Source of the DNA: Cherax quadricarinatus
Taxonomy: Eukaryota > Arthropoda > Malacostraca > Decapoda > Parastacidae
Reading direction: 5' to 3'
Assembly: GCF_038502225.1 (NCBI RefSeq)
Contig: NC_091368.1
Coordinates: 21,453,485-21,517,484 of the forward strand
Length of the DNA: 64,000 nucleotides
The translations under genes and the position numbers were made by a program. The notes under the pieces are model-generated. The model did no database searches and had not been told where the DNA came from. It saw only the letters and a list, made by a program, of their open reading frames with translations. This document shows positions 10,593 to 20,720 of the stretch, one piece after another; within the stretch, counting starts at the first letter, position 1, and each line of letters opens with the position of its first letter.

Positions 10593-11637
10593 TTAACCCC
10601 TTCAGGGTCCAAGGCCAAAATCTGAAGTGGTTCCCCAGTGTCCAAGAATTTAAAAAAAAAGAAAACTTATTTTTTCCTATGAAATGGTAGAGAATCTTTT
10701 TGTGAAGGTAATAAAACAAAAAGTATGAAATTTAATGGAAAATTGATGAAATTATGCTCTCGCGAATTTTGATGTGTCAGCGATATTTATGAATCGGTGA
10801 TTTTGCCGACTTTGACTCCCATTTTAGCCCAATTACATTATTCCAGTCGACCAAATTCTTAGCTATTTCACTAGTATTACTTCTATTCTATCGATTGAGC
10901 ACATGAAATTGCCAAAGTGATCGGAAATTGGTAATTTGGCAAATTTAACACAAAGTTCAAAAATATTCCAGTTTCAAAATAGGGTCCAGAATAAACAATG
11001 TAAGTATTCCTGGCACTAAACTAACATTTCCTCTGTTCATTAGTTAAGTTTTGAGGCTTTACAAATAAATTCCATTTTGATTTTTTATTCACATAATGAA
11101 TTTTTATTCACACCAAAAAATAGAAGATTTACTGTTATGCAGTATTGTAATAATTGTATAACTATCATCACCACATTTGTGAATGTATATTAGACCCACC
11201 AGATGTGTGAGGTCGTTTGTTTACTCTTGAACATCGGCAAAAATTTAACATTTCCGCTACTTTGAGCTCAGTTTCTAGCCATTTTCAGTGCTAAAACCAA
11301 TCAAAATCATCTCTATTTCTGTAATATGTCTTCCATTCTATCAAATGAGACCAAGAAATCACAAATACAACTATAAAAAACATACGAAAAAACACTGCAA
11401 AGTCGCTGTTTTAATAAAAAATCATGGTCTCGTTTTTTTTTTCTCTTATTATACACAGGGTGCTGCAGGATTTGTTTTATGTGCTGCACACATACCACAT
11501 AGATGTATTCTCTCATATCTAGGCCCAAATGTACCACTCACAGTTTATAAGAGTAAGCTGAGCTCATGGCGTAGATCTACGGTTTGGACCCTGAATGTAA
11601 AGCCGTAGATCTACGGGATGGACTCTGAAAGGGTTAA
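10593..11637 (+). mobile_element. TTAA MITE copy 6 (GATC-palindrome subfamily)
   Basis: TTAA at 10593-10596 and 11634-11637, with termini ccccttcagggtcc and ggactctgaaaggg. The right end carries two identical perfect palindromes CGTAGATCTACG at 11570-11581 and 11604-11615. These sit where other copies have CTAG or TATA as the central four bases. Confidence 0.9.
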
Positions 11638-11784
11638 ACTGTCCAAACATTGATCTGTGTTCATGTGCATAGCGCTCCGACCTTGATTTTCCCCATTTGA
11701 AAGCATGTAAAAAAAAACGTAGATCTACGTTCGGAGCCTGCCGCACGTCAACGTATGTCTGCGTGTGGACAGTTTAAGGGTTAA
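11634..11784. mobile_element. Short TTAA element, about 150 bp
   Basis: Bounded by TTAA with inverted ends TTAAACTGTCCA.. and ..TGGACAGTTTAA, the right one followed by gggTTAA. It contains acgtagatctacgt near the right end, the GATC-type palindrome of copy 6. It appears to be a deletion derivative of a third TTAA subfamily, abutting copy 6 at a shared TTAA. Confidence 0.7.
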
Positions 11785-12103
11785 AAATTTACGAGAAATG
11801 TTATAAGTGGTGCAAAGGTGACGTTAAAACAATATTAATGATGGTTAACACAAACTCACTACCATTATAGTATACTCCTCACTTAATGACGAATTCGTTT
11901 AATGACGTGGCCTCAGAAATGGAACTCCGTCATTAAGTGAGGAGTGGCTGTACCGTGCACACTTGAGTGTAAAGACCCATTCTATAACACCTTGGCCTAT
12001 CAGGCCTCTGGTGCCGAATTTTAATGCAGGAAAAATAGTATGTTGATCAATGTCTGGTGTGTTAGTAATGGGTAGATCAATGCTTTGACAGTTTAAGGGT
12101 TAA
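11785..12103. repeat. Inverted-repeat DNA-transposon remnants
   Basis: At 11874-11891 and 11928-11945 two 18-bp arms (ctcctcacttaatgacg and its complement) form a hairpin, typical of a Tigger-type MITE. The stretch 11785-11873 recurs inverted at about 12660-12760. From about 11955 to 12103 a diverged TTAA-MITE end is visible (acccattctataac, then gacagtttaagggTTAA). Confidence 0.6.
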
Positions 12104-12239
12104 TGCTGCCTGAGGGACAGTTTTTACATGTCAGTTACTCAAATGTCATTTGTATACTGTACTCCACTGTATAGTATATTGTTACCTGTTTGCTTATTAT
12201 CAATTATAGAAATATAGTTGCTTGTTTGTTTTCATCAGT

Positions 12240-12590
12240 TATTAAATGAGTGACAGTGAATATGTTTTGTGGCATGGTTGGTAATGTACTCACCTCACAC
12301 ACTGAATTGTCATTGTTCAATCCTTGGTTTAGGTGGAAATGTTGGGCATGTTTCCTTACACCTGCTGTCCCTGTTCACTTAGCAGTAAGTAGGTACCTGG
12401 GTGTTAGTCAACTGATGTGGGTCTCATCCTGGAGTCCCAGTGGAAATAAGACACTGTCCTTGATGACACACTGACTTTGTTGGGTTATTCTGGGTGGCTA
12501 ACCCTCGCTGGGTAATCATCTGAAGAAATCATATTTTGTCTTTCTTTAGGCTACCCATTCATTGTGTGAAGGGGCCAATTTTTAAAATAC
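12240..12590 (+). mobile_element. tRNA-derived SINE
   Basis: Begins with a tRNA-like head: an A-box-like gcatggttggta, then a B-box-like gttcaatcc near 12318. The body contains 'aggtacctgggtgttagt' and ends with 'gggttattctgggtggctaac'. The same body is found at 22017-22268 and 32248-32512, and inside the Tiggers at 24709 and 30650. Confidence 0.7.
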
Positions 12591-12935
12591 ACCCTCTCCG
12601 CACATAACGACGGAGTTCCATTCCTAAGACCACGTCTGTAAACAAATTCGTCGCTAAGTGAGGAGCATACTATAATGGTAGTGGGTTTGTGTCAGCCATC
12701 TTTGATATTGTTTTAATGTCACCTCTGCACCATTTATAACATTTTTGGTATATTTTTAAATGTTTATACAGTAATGTACTGTATATTGTAATAAACAGGA
12801 TAGAGGAAATTGGCTATAATATACATTATTTAGGCTTGCATACTGGTCAGAGAGCCCGTCATAAGTCCGAGGCATCGGTAAACGAGTACGTCGCCAAGTG
12901 AGGGAAGGCTGTATACTAATAATTACAACAGTATT
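12591..12935. repeat. Tigger/mariner-type MITE remnants
   Basis: Contains gtcgctaagtgaggag (about 12650) and cgtcgccaagtgaggg (about 12890), inverted versions of the hairpin terminus at 11874. About 120 bp (12640-12760) is the reverse complement of 11785-11900, so the SINE lies between two inverted copies. No coding sequence. Confidence 0.55.
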
Positions 12936-14202
12936 GAGTGGTGAAGAAGAGGTCATTGTGGGATATGTAGAGTTTGATGAAGAATGATGGAAACACCTGA
13001 CAGAAATAGAAATATTGTATATGTCTGGTTCTTCCTGCACCACATAACTACAAGTGTAACAACAGCTGTGGTGAGAAAATATTCTACTTTTCAGGAGATG
13101 TGTATGTAGAATATAATGTTTTTTATAAATGTTTCACACAGATAGCACTTAAAAACAATTAGTGCTGACATGTAGTGTTTAACAAATGATAAGAGAATGA
13201 TAAATTACAGTAGAGAAAGGTAATGTTTTGCAGGTGTATATCTAATGTGCACACAGGTGCCACAACTATTAGTATGAGATGACACTACTTGTGTTGTCAG
13301 GCACTTGTGTCTTAGCTGGTTGATGAAGGTGCCAGCCAGGCATGAGAGTTACTATATCAACTTCAAGGATGGATATACATACTTCAGTTACTTACACATG
13401 ATTAATGTTTACTTTTTATTGTTTTATGCTTCAGTAAATATTGCTTTAACTTATGAAAGTAACTACAACTGAACGTTTCTTTGTTATTGCTATATTTAAC
13501 AGAAATACATACAGTGCCATTAGACATTTATGGATGATTTAGTTAAATCAACCTATGACATTTTTTTGTTTGCAAAGCCTGTTGGTTTAGTGATTCCCAA
13601 CAATTACACTAACATTAATTACAAGAAAAAAATTGTGGTTTAATTGTAAATGTGAATATCATTATGGTTTAATTATGACAAATGTTTCAAGATTTTTAAC
13701 ATCAGTATCATTAAAGCACTGTTAATAACCTCGTTTTTTTCTATTTGCAGGTTATCCTTGTACAAGAAACACCACTCATATAGTGCCATTGCTTAATTCT
13801 ATAAGACTCGTGTAAGTGTCAGACACTCTGTATACTGTATATGTATATATACGAGTCAACACTGAAAGTTAAGAACACATCAGTGTCAGAAATACTGCTC
13901 AGAGATTTGAAAGCATGAATCAGCATCCTTGTATGTGTAATTGCTCTTTCATTTCTTTTCAAGTACTTTAGAAAAGTATTTCAAGTTAATTTTCATCATC
14001 AAAGGAAATTTGCATATGTAGTAAGAACTTATTTAGCATCTTTAAAATCTTCATTATTAGCTACTAGTACACTGTATGTGTAGTTATGCTAATTGTTAGG
14101 TATTTAACAGTAATACTTTCTAGAAACTTTGTAATTTTTGTGACTCTTGTTCACAAATTCACTAATAACAAGAGTGGCTGATGTTTGTCACACACATAAT
14201 TT
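12936..14202. other. Low-repeat intergenic or intronic DNA
   Basis: No ORF or known repeat is recognised. A good 3' splice site (tttttttctatttgcag, ending at 13750) could start a 5' exon of the zinc-finger gene downstream. This is suggestive only. Confidence 0.35.
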
Positions 14203-14546
14203 GTCACAAGTAGTCTTATAAAGTAGCTGTGTTTACTGACTCTCACAAGTAGTCTTATAAAGTAGCTGTGTTTACTGACTCACAGTAGTCTTATAAAGTA
14301 GCTGTGTTTACTGACTCACAGTAGTCTTATAAAGTAGCTGTGTTTACTGACTCTCACAAATAGTCTTATAAAGTAGCTGTGTTTACTGACTCACAGTAGT
14401 CTTATAAAGTAGCTGTGTTTACTGACTCACAGTAGTCTTATAAAGTAGCTATGTTTACTGACTCTCACAAATAGTCTTATAAAGTAGCTGTGTTTACTGA
14501 CTCTCACAAATAGTCATATAAAGTAGCTGTGTTTACTGACTCTCAG
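14203..14546. repeat. Tandem repeat, nine units of 36-39 bp
   Basis: Nine consecutive units share the core gtcttataaagtagctg + tgtttactgactc. Units differ at the start (caagta, cagta, caaata) and in whether they end in ctca or ctctca. The variants are mixed in a non-random order, suggesting amplification of multi-unit blocks. Confidence 0.95.
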
Positions 14547-14956
14547 CACTTTACCTCATCTTTTACTTGTATTGTCACACTTCCATTTCTTTAAATTGTT
14601 AGACATATTCCAGCATTAACTTACTGCACCTTGATACCTTATTTGTGACTAGTGACTTTTCTGACATTAATCAAGTGGTGCATCATTCTCTTGTTATAAT
14701 ATTGTCAGCATAATTCTTTGCAGAATTATAGTATTTTCTGTATAAGGAATAAACAAACTCTTAAGTTATCTTTATAGTACTAATGTATCTTCTGGGAAAA
14801 TAAAACATCATTGTTATTACTTTCATTTGACTAATATTATTATTGTTTTTTTAATATAATTGTTATAGCAGTTTTAATGTTTATGTTCAATTTGATAAAA
14901 TGAATTATTAGTTCATTCAACTTACACATTATCAAGTAAACAGTTTGTAGACATTT
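14547..14956. other. Low-repeat AT-rich DNA, no gene seen
   Basis: Unique-looking AT-rich sequence between the tandem repeat and the RTE-derived SINE. No ORF or repeat family is recognised. Confidence 0.4.
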
Positions 14957-15105
14957 TTTTTTCAACAAACCTGCCGTATCCCACCAAGACAGGTGACCTA
15001 AAAAGTAAAACAAAAGTTTTTTTTTTTTTTTTTAAATTTAGTAATTTATACAGGAGAAGGGGATACTAGCCCCTTGCTCCTTTACAGACATACTGTCTCA
15101 GTAAT
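14957..15105 (-). mobile_element. RTE-derived short non-autonomous element
   Basis: Minus-strand copy joining an RTE-like 5' segment (ggggctagtatccccttct) to an RTE-like 3' segment (cctgtcttggtgggata) with nothing coding between, bounded by T/A-rich tracts. It has the same architecture as the element at 17057-17250. Confidence 0.65.
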
Positions 15106-15480
15106 CATTGCCAGATGAGCACTGTTAAAGTGTTGAGTGTAGCAGCATCTTTCTTCACTGCTGTAAAACTTCAGATATGATAGAAACTCGTATAAACAAC
15201 AATTTTTAATTTAAATTTCTTAACAGTCTTTTCAATTAGGTTTGAATTTACACAGACCCTCATTATTGTTCAGCATTACTCTCTTTTCTTTCTTATTATA
15301 TAATGATTATGTAACAAAGTACAGAGGCTGTAGTATAGGAAATTATTTCAGTGTTTTACTTTCTTTAAACCTTTTATAAAATAAAACATTTAAGAGTTTA
15401 ATATTAGAAATATATTTGATACACAAATATCTTTTATATTTTGTAAAACTTTATTGACAGGTGTAATATTGTGTTCCCAG
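15106..15480. other. Low-repeat DNA upstream of the zinc-finger gene
   Basis: No ORF or repeat family is seen. It ends in a plausible splice acceptor (tattgtgttcccag, to 15480). Confidence 0.4.
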
Positions 15481-15550
15481 AATACACAGCTATTTCTATA
15501 AGAGAAATTTTTGGCATTCTTAATACTCTTTTCTGAAATCTGTTTTGAAG
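15481..15550 (+). other. Possible non-coding exon of the zinc-finger gene
   Basis: A 70-bp stretch bounded by a plausible acceptor (gtgttcccag) and a donor (gaag|gtaagc). It sits just upstream of the zinc-finger ORF and has no long frame, so it would be 5' UTR. The case rests on splice consensus alone; transcript data are needed to support it. Confidence 0.3.
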
Positions 15551-15696
15551 GTAAGCATTAGGAAATTTTTGCTAGGTTATATGAAAGAGAAACCATATTG
15601 GGGCAAATATATAAAAAAAATCAGGATTGTAGTCAGGTCTGAGATTAATAATTACATTGTGTTTAACGTAAGAGTCTATCTACTGTAGTAATACAA

Positions 15697-16650
15697 ATGA
15701 GTATTCATACAGATGACAAGCCTTTCAGATGTCCAAAATGTTTAAAAGTTTTTGCAGATCAATCTGATCTTATAACACACATGAGAAAGCACGAGGGAGA
15801 GAAACGTCCTCTGTGTCTAGAATGTGTCAGAGGTTTTCCAGAACACGATGACTTAGTTAAACACATGAAGACTCATGCTGGGGACAAAAAATATCAGTGT
15901 AACTTATGTGATAAAGACTTTACACAGAAAATTAATCTTGTAACACATATGAGAACTCATACAGGGGAAAAGCCATTTCAGTGTTCAATATGTCTGAAAA
16001 ACTTTGTTAAAAAAGATTACTTAGCAACACACATGAGAACTCATACAGGAGAGAAACCATATCAGTGTACTGTATGTTTAAAGGATTTTTCACAAAAGTG
16101 TAATTTAATAACACACATGAGAATACATACAGGAAACAAACCCCATCAGTGTCCAGAGTGTCATAAAGATTTTCCACATAAATATTATCTTGTAACACAC
16201 ATGAGATCTCACACAGGAGAGAAACCATATCAGTGTACAGAGTGTTCAAAAGGATTTTCCAAAAAATCTGTTCTTGTAAAACATATGAGAATTCATACTG
16301 GAGAGAAACCATATCAATGTTCTGTATGTGCAAAAGACTTCTCAGAAAAAAGTGTTATGGTAAAACATTTAAGAATTCATACTGGACAGAAACCATACCC
16401 ATGTTCAGTATGTCAAAAAGAATTCTCACAAAAAACTTATTTGGAAATACATATGAGAACTCATACAGGAAAGAAGCCATATCAGTGTTCAGTGTGCCTA
16501 AGAGGCTTTACCCAAAAAAATAATTTAACAATGCACATGAGAACACATACTGGAGAGAAACCGTATCTTTGTTCATTGTGTGGGAAAGAGTTTTCACGAC
16601 AGAATGATTTAGCAAGACATGAAAAAACTCATGAAGGAGAAACTGTATAA
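15697..16650 (+). CDS. C2H2 zinc-finger protein, eleven tandem fingers
   Basis: A 317-residue uninterrupted ORF. An in-frame stop about 12 codons upstream makes this ATG the first usable start in the exon. After nine residues it is entirely eleven C2H2 fingers at a strict 28-residue spacing (residues 10-317). Each has C-x2-C and H-x3-H intact, and linkers are mostly TGEKPY-like. Helix contact residues differ between fingers, for example Q/I/N, K/D/Y, H/Y/Y and R/N/D at -1, 2, 3, so it should bind a defined DNA site in the nucleus. There is no KRAB, BTB or ZAD domain. Starting almost inside a linker (IHTDDKPF) suggests an upstream coding exon or loss of the N-terminus. The stop codon lies at the junction with an RTE LINE, and decayed finger-like sequence follows that LINE at 18776, so the array may originally have been longer. 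Confidence 0.85.
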   Translation: MSIHTDDKPFRCPKCLKVFADQSDLITHMRKHEGEKRPLCLECVRGFPEHDDLVKHMKTHAGDKKYQCNLCDKDFTQKINLVTHMRTHTGEKPFQCSICLKNFVKKDYLATHMRTHTGEKPYQCTVCLKDFSQKCNLITHMRIHTGNKPHQCPECHKDFPHKYYLVTHMRSHTGEKPYQCTECSKGFSKKSVLVKHMRIHTGEKPYQCSVCAKDFSEKSVMVKHLRIHTGQKPYPCSVCQKEFSQKTYLEIHMRTHTGKKPYQCSVCLRGFTQKNNLTMHMRTHTGEKPYLCSLCGKEFSRQNDLARHEKTHEGETV

Positions 16651-16659
16651 TTATTAAGA

Positions 16660-18505
16660 AGAGGAGCATTATTAAATGTAGAGTTAGAGGTATCAGGAAG
16701 ATGGAGAGAATATTTTGAGGAACTGTTAAATGTTGATGAAGATAGGGAAGCTGTGATTTCATGTATAGGGCAAGGAGGAATAACGTCTAGTGAGGAAGAG
16801 GCAGTTGTGAGTGGGGGGAAAGTTTGTGAGGCAGTAGGTAAAATGAAAGGGGTAAAGCAGCTGGGATTGATGGGATAAAGCTAGAAATGTTAAAAGCAGG
16901 TGGGGATATAGTTTTGCAGTGGTTGTTGCTTTTAATAAATGAATGGAAGAGTGTAAGGTACTTAGGGATTGGCAGAGAACATGCATAGTTCTTTTATATA
17001 AAGGAAAAGGGGACAAAAGAGAATGCAAATATTATAGGGGAATAAGTCTGTTGAGTTATCCATGGGGAAGTGGAACAGAATTCTTCCTCTGTAAGCCATG
17101 CGTGTCGTAAGAGGCGACTAAAATGCAAGGAGCAAGGGGCTAGTAACCCCTTCTCCTGTATATATTACTAAATTACAGGGAGAAATTGTCGTTTTTCCTT
17201 TTGGGCCACCCCACCTCGGTGGGATATGGCTGGTACGTTGAAAGAATAAGAAGTCTGTTGAGTATACCTGGTAAAGTGTATGGTAGTTATTATTGAAAGA
17301 ATTAAGAGTAAGATTGAGAGTAGAATAGCAGATGAACAAAGAGGCTTTAGGAAGGGTAGGGGGTGTGTAGTAGACCAAGTGTTTACAGTGAAACATTTAG
17401 GTGAACAGTATTTAGATAAGGATAAAGAGGTTTTTGTGGCATTTATGGCTTTGGAAAAGGTGTAAGAGGGAGTGGATAGGGAGGCAGTGTGGCAGATGTT
17501 GCAAATGTACGGAAGAAGAGGTAGGATGTTGAGAGCAGTGTAGAGTTTTTACGAAGATAATGAGGCTCAGGTTAGAGTATATAGAAGAGAGGGAGATTAT
17601 TTCCCAGTAAAAGTAGGCCTTAGACAAGGATGTGTGATGTCACCATGGTTGTTCAGTATTTATAGATGGGGTTGTAAGTGAGTGCTCGGGTGTTGACATG
17701 AGGTGTGGGGTTAAAAGATAAAGAAATCTAACATAAAGTGGGAGTTTTCACAGTTGCTCTTTACTAATGACACTGTGAATTTGGGAGATTCTGAAGGGAA
17801 GTTGCATAGATTGGTAGACGAGTTTGGTAGGGTATGTAAAAGAAGACAATTAAAAGTGAATATAGGAAAGAGTAAGGTGATGAGAATAAAAAAGTTAGAT
17901 AACGAAAGATTGGATATCAAATTGGAGGGAGAGAGTATAGAGGAGGTGAATGTATTTAGATTTTTAAGAGTGGATGTGTCAGTAGATGGGTTTATGAAAG
18001 ATGAGGTGAATCATAGAAAATTGACGAGGGGGAAAAAGGCGAGTGGTGCACTGAGGAGTCTTTGGAGCAAAGAACTTTGTCCATGGAAGCAAAGAGGAGA
18101 ATGTATGAGTGTATAGTTATACCAATGCTCTTATATGGGTGCAAAGCATGGATGGTGAATGTTGCAACAAGGAGAAGGCAGGAGGCAGTGGAAATGTCAT
18201 GTCTGAAGGCAATGTGTGGTGTGAATATAATGCAGAGAATCCATAGTTTGGAAATTAGAAGGAGGTGCAGGATTACCAAAACTATTATCCAGAGGACTGA
18301 GGAGGGGTTGTTGAGGTGGTTCAGACATGTAGAGAGGATGAAACAAAATAGAATGACTTTGAGAGTGTATAAATCTGTAGTGGGGGGAAGGTGGGGTAGG
18401 TGTTGGCCTAGGAAAGGTTGGGGGGCGGGGGTAAAGTATGTTTTGTGTGTGAGGGGCTTGGACTTCCAGCAAGCATGCATGAGTGTTAGGAGCGAATGGA
18501 GGTAA
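16660..18505 (+). pseudogene. RTE LINE reverse transcriptase, decayed
   Basis: Reverse transcriptase in several frames with stops and indels. The recognisable parts are SKIESRIADEQRGFRKGRG and VAFMALEKV (17280-17465); the latter is motif A, with the expected aspartate of MDLEKAYD missing. MLFTNDTVNLGDS (17754-17800) is motif C with FADD changed to FTND. The C-terminal LLRWFRHVERM region is at 18062-18505. Loss of both catalytic aspartate regions means this copy is dead. Confidence 0.8.
17057..17250 (+). mobile_element. RTE-derived SINE-like element nested in the LINE
   Basis: About 190 bp made of the RTE 5' leader (gtaagccatgcgtgtcgta, ggggctagtaaccccttct) joined directly to a 3' end (ccaccccacctcggtggga). 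It is flanked by a 13-bp target-site duplication, aagtctgttgagt, at 17044-17056 and 17251-17263. The host LINE sequence continues in phase on each side. Confidence 0.8.
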
Positions 18506-18775
18506 ATGGTTTTTAGGACTTGGCATGCTGTTGGAGTGTGAGCAGGGTAATATTTATGAAGTGATTCAGGGAAACCAGCAAGCTGGACCTGAGTTCTAGA
18601 GATGGGAAGTACAGTGCCAGCACTCTGAAGGAGGGGTGTTAATGTTGCAGTTTTATAACTGTAGTATAAGCATGTTTCTGGTAAGACAGTGATAGAGTGA
18701 ATGATGATGAAAGTTTTTCGTTTTTGAGCCACCCTGCCTTGGTGGGAAACGGCCGATGTGTTAATTAAAAAAAAA

Positions 18776-18826
18776 TGTAAAGAACTTTTCTCAAAAAAGT
18801 AATCCAGTAAAGCATGTAAATTTAGA
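18776..18826 (+). pseudogene. Decayed zinc-finger-like remnant beyond the LINE
   Basis: Immediately after the LINE A-tail, tgtaaagaacttttctc reads C-K-E-L-F-S-K-K. After one missing base it continues S-N-P-V-K-H, like the second half of fingers 7 and 8 of the upstream ORF ([14 protein letters not shown]). The second zinc histidine and linker are not preserved. Only about 50 bp match, so chance cannot be excluded. Confidence 0.45.
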
Positions 18827-19399
18827 CACAAAAGCAGCAATATTAGCACCCTGTATGTCCCCCCCCCCCCCAAAAAAAAAAAAAAAAAAATTCACTACAA
18901 TCTTCTGCTTGTATCACACATGAGAGAAAAGCATATGTAATATTGTTCAAGTGTTACTTAAGATTTATAAAGAGTGATGGGTGTTGCTGAAGAAGAGATA
19001 TCTTATCTATGTTGGAGTATTAGAACACTTCTTAATTATCTGCTTCAGTAACATTGCAGAATGCTAACCTGGCAGTAGGTACAAGACAGAATTCATATCA
19101 AAGGTATTCGTATAGTAAGCAATATGCTTTCCTTTTCTAAAACATGGCTTAAAATCTAGTCAGTCTAGACAGTTATGTTTTTTTGAGATTTTATGTAGTA
19201 TTCAGTTGCTTAATTTCATTGTTTGAGTTTTGAAAAATGCATAACTGTAACTCTCCATATAATCTTCAAGTACATCTTTCAAGAAATTCACAAACTCTCA
19301 CATACTGAGCCATAATTACAGCTACAGTTAAAAGGATGCTGCAATTTTTATTCAGGAGTGAGAGTATGATCATCAGGATCGTCAGCTCTAAAAAACAGA
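18827..19399. other. Intergenic, no gene; C13A19 run
   Basis: Contains a homopolymer pair, C at 18859-18871 followed by A at 18872-18890. No ORF or repeat is recognised in the rest. Confidence 0.5.
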
Positions 19400-20720
19400 T
19401 GTACTTTTAACTGAGACTTAAAAACATAAACATATTCTTAACTCTTGCCAGACACTGGTATACTGCAATAGTTTGGGAACTACATAAGAAGAGGCTTTTT
19501 CACTGTGATTTCTCTCTTCAGCAATTCGTAGAAACATTACTGTACCTAATAAAAAAAGTACAAGCATATCAGTAAGATATTTGGGTTCTTTAAATTTAAT
19601 AGATTTACATGTTAACGAACAGAGTTTAAATTCAGTTCTTGCTTTGATAGGGAGCCAGTGCAGCTCATACAAGTAGTGCAGCTGCATGAATCAAGTGATT
19701 AGACAAACCCACAAACAATTACAAAAGCCAGTTTGAGAGGAAACAAATGTGTGGATAAGAACCAAGATGCTATATTCTGTTTAATAAGACACATCCTGAT
19801 TGCACAGGGATTACAAATATGAAAATTGCAAGATTTTACAGTGTAGATGATAAACCCAATAAATAACACTGAAAAGTCCTCATAAACATCCAGATCTTTC
19901 ATTGATCCCACAGGATGCAAGCTGATCAAAATCTCCGGTATGTATTTCCCCGAGAATTAAATCTCTGCCTTACGCTCATTTAGCTTAAATTTTCTACTTG
20001 CTATCGAAGTTTGAACATCGAGCAAAAGAGAACTAAAAACTGAGTTTTGCATTTTAAACTTTCATAAATTGGATGTAGACCTGTATATCTATTAGCATAA
20101 AAATGATAATCAACCTAATAGGCATCCAGTAGTAAGGTAAAACCTCTAACATATACAGTAAACAACACCAGTCCAAGACCACAGCCCTGAAGGGCACTAA
20201 AGGGCAGAATCATTGACTCACTGGTCATGACTGACAAGTCAAATATGATTTTGAAAGTATTAAAGCTATATCTCTAAGACCATAACCAAGAAGACTGCCT
20301 ATCAGTTATCCATATTCAGTAGTATCAAAGGCAGCAGAGAGGTCTTAAAAAAAATTAGCTGTGATGCAATATCTAAACAAGTGCTCAGTGTCAGATCATT
20401 ATAAACTTTTCATGAAGGTGCCTCAGTTAAATAGAGGTCAGTATGCAATCTAAATACATGGCAAAACATTACTATACTTAGAAAATATTTGGTCAAGAAC
20501 AGAATATTCAATCAGTTTAGTAGAGAATATAAGATGTGAAACAGAATGTTAGTTTGACATGTTTTTTGAACAGAGGGAAGACTTGTTTGATGAAAGGATG
20601 AACAGAGGCCCCCCTCTTGATGACTATAGAACACATCTGCTTTAAAATCAACCACTGATCAACACATTTATAAAAGAAACAGCACTTTCTTATGTGGCCA
20701 AGATCTTTGAAATGCTTATA
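19400..20720 (-). pseudogene. Old decayed CR1/Jockey-superfamily LINE
   Basis: On the minus strand, 20344-20321 reads DLSAAFDT, the catalytic motif A of LINE reverse transcriptases. A decayed motif-B-like piece follows near 20190. The 3' end has LHWLPIKARTEFKLCSLT (19620-19670), the conserved post-RT segment of Jockey/CR1-type LINEs. Frames are broken everywhere and it is much older than the other LINEs. Element X1 is inserted in it at 20721. Confidence 0.65.

Larger units (their letters stand above)
16651..18775 (+). mobile_element. RTE-clade LINE, 5'-truncated, in the zinc-finger locus
   Basis: Homology to the RTE at 37546-40246 starts within about ten bases of the zinc-finger stop codon, at the equivalent of position 38310 (gaggag.attattaaatg). 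It ends with the family 3' UTR and an A-tail at 18766-18775. It carries a nested short element at 17057-17250. The insertion is more diverged than the other RTE copies. Confidence 0.85.

Noticed and set aside
14203..14546. CRISPR-like regular repeat
   Set aside because: Units are contiguous with no spacers, and the genome is animal nuclear DNA. It is an ordinary tandem repeat.
16007..16333. 108-residue minus-strand ORF within the zinc-finger gene
   Set aside because: Shadow of the 28-residue finger repeat on the other strand; no zinc ligands in that frame.
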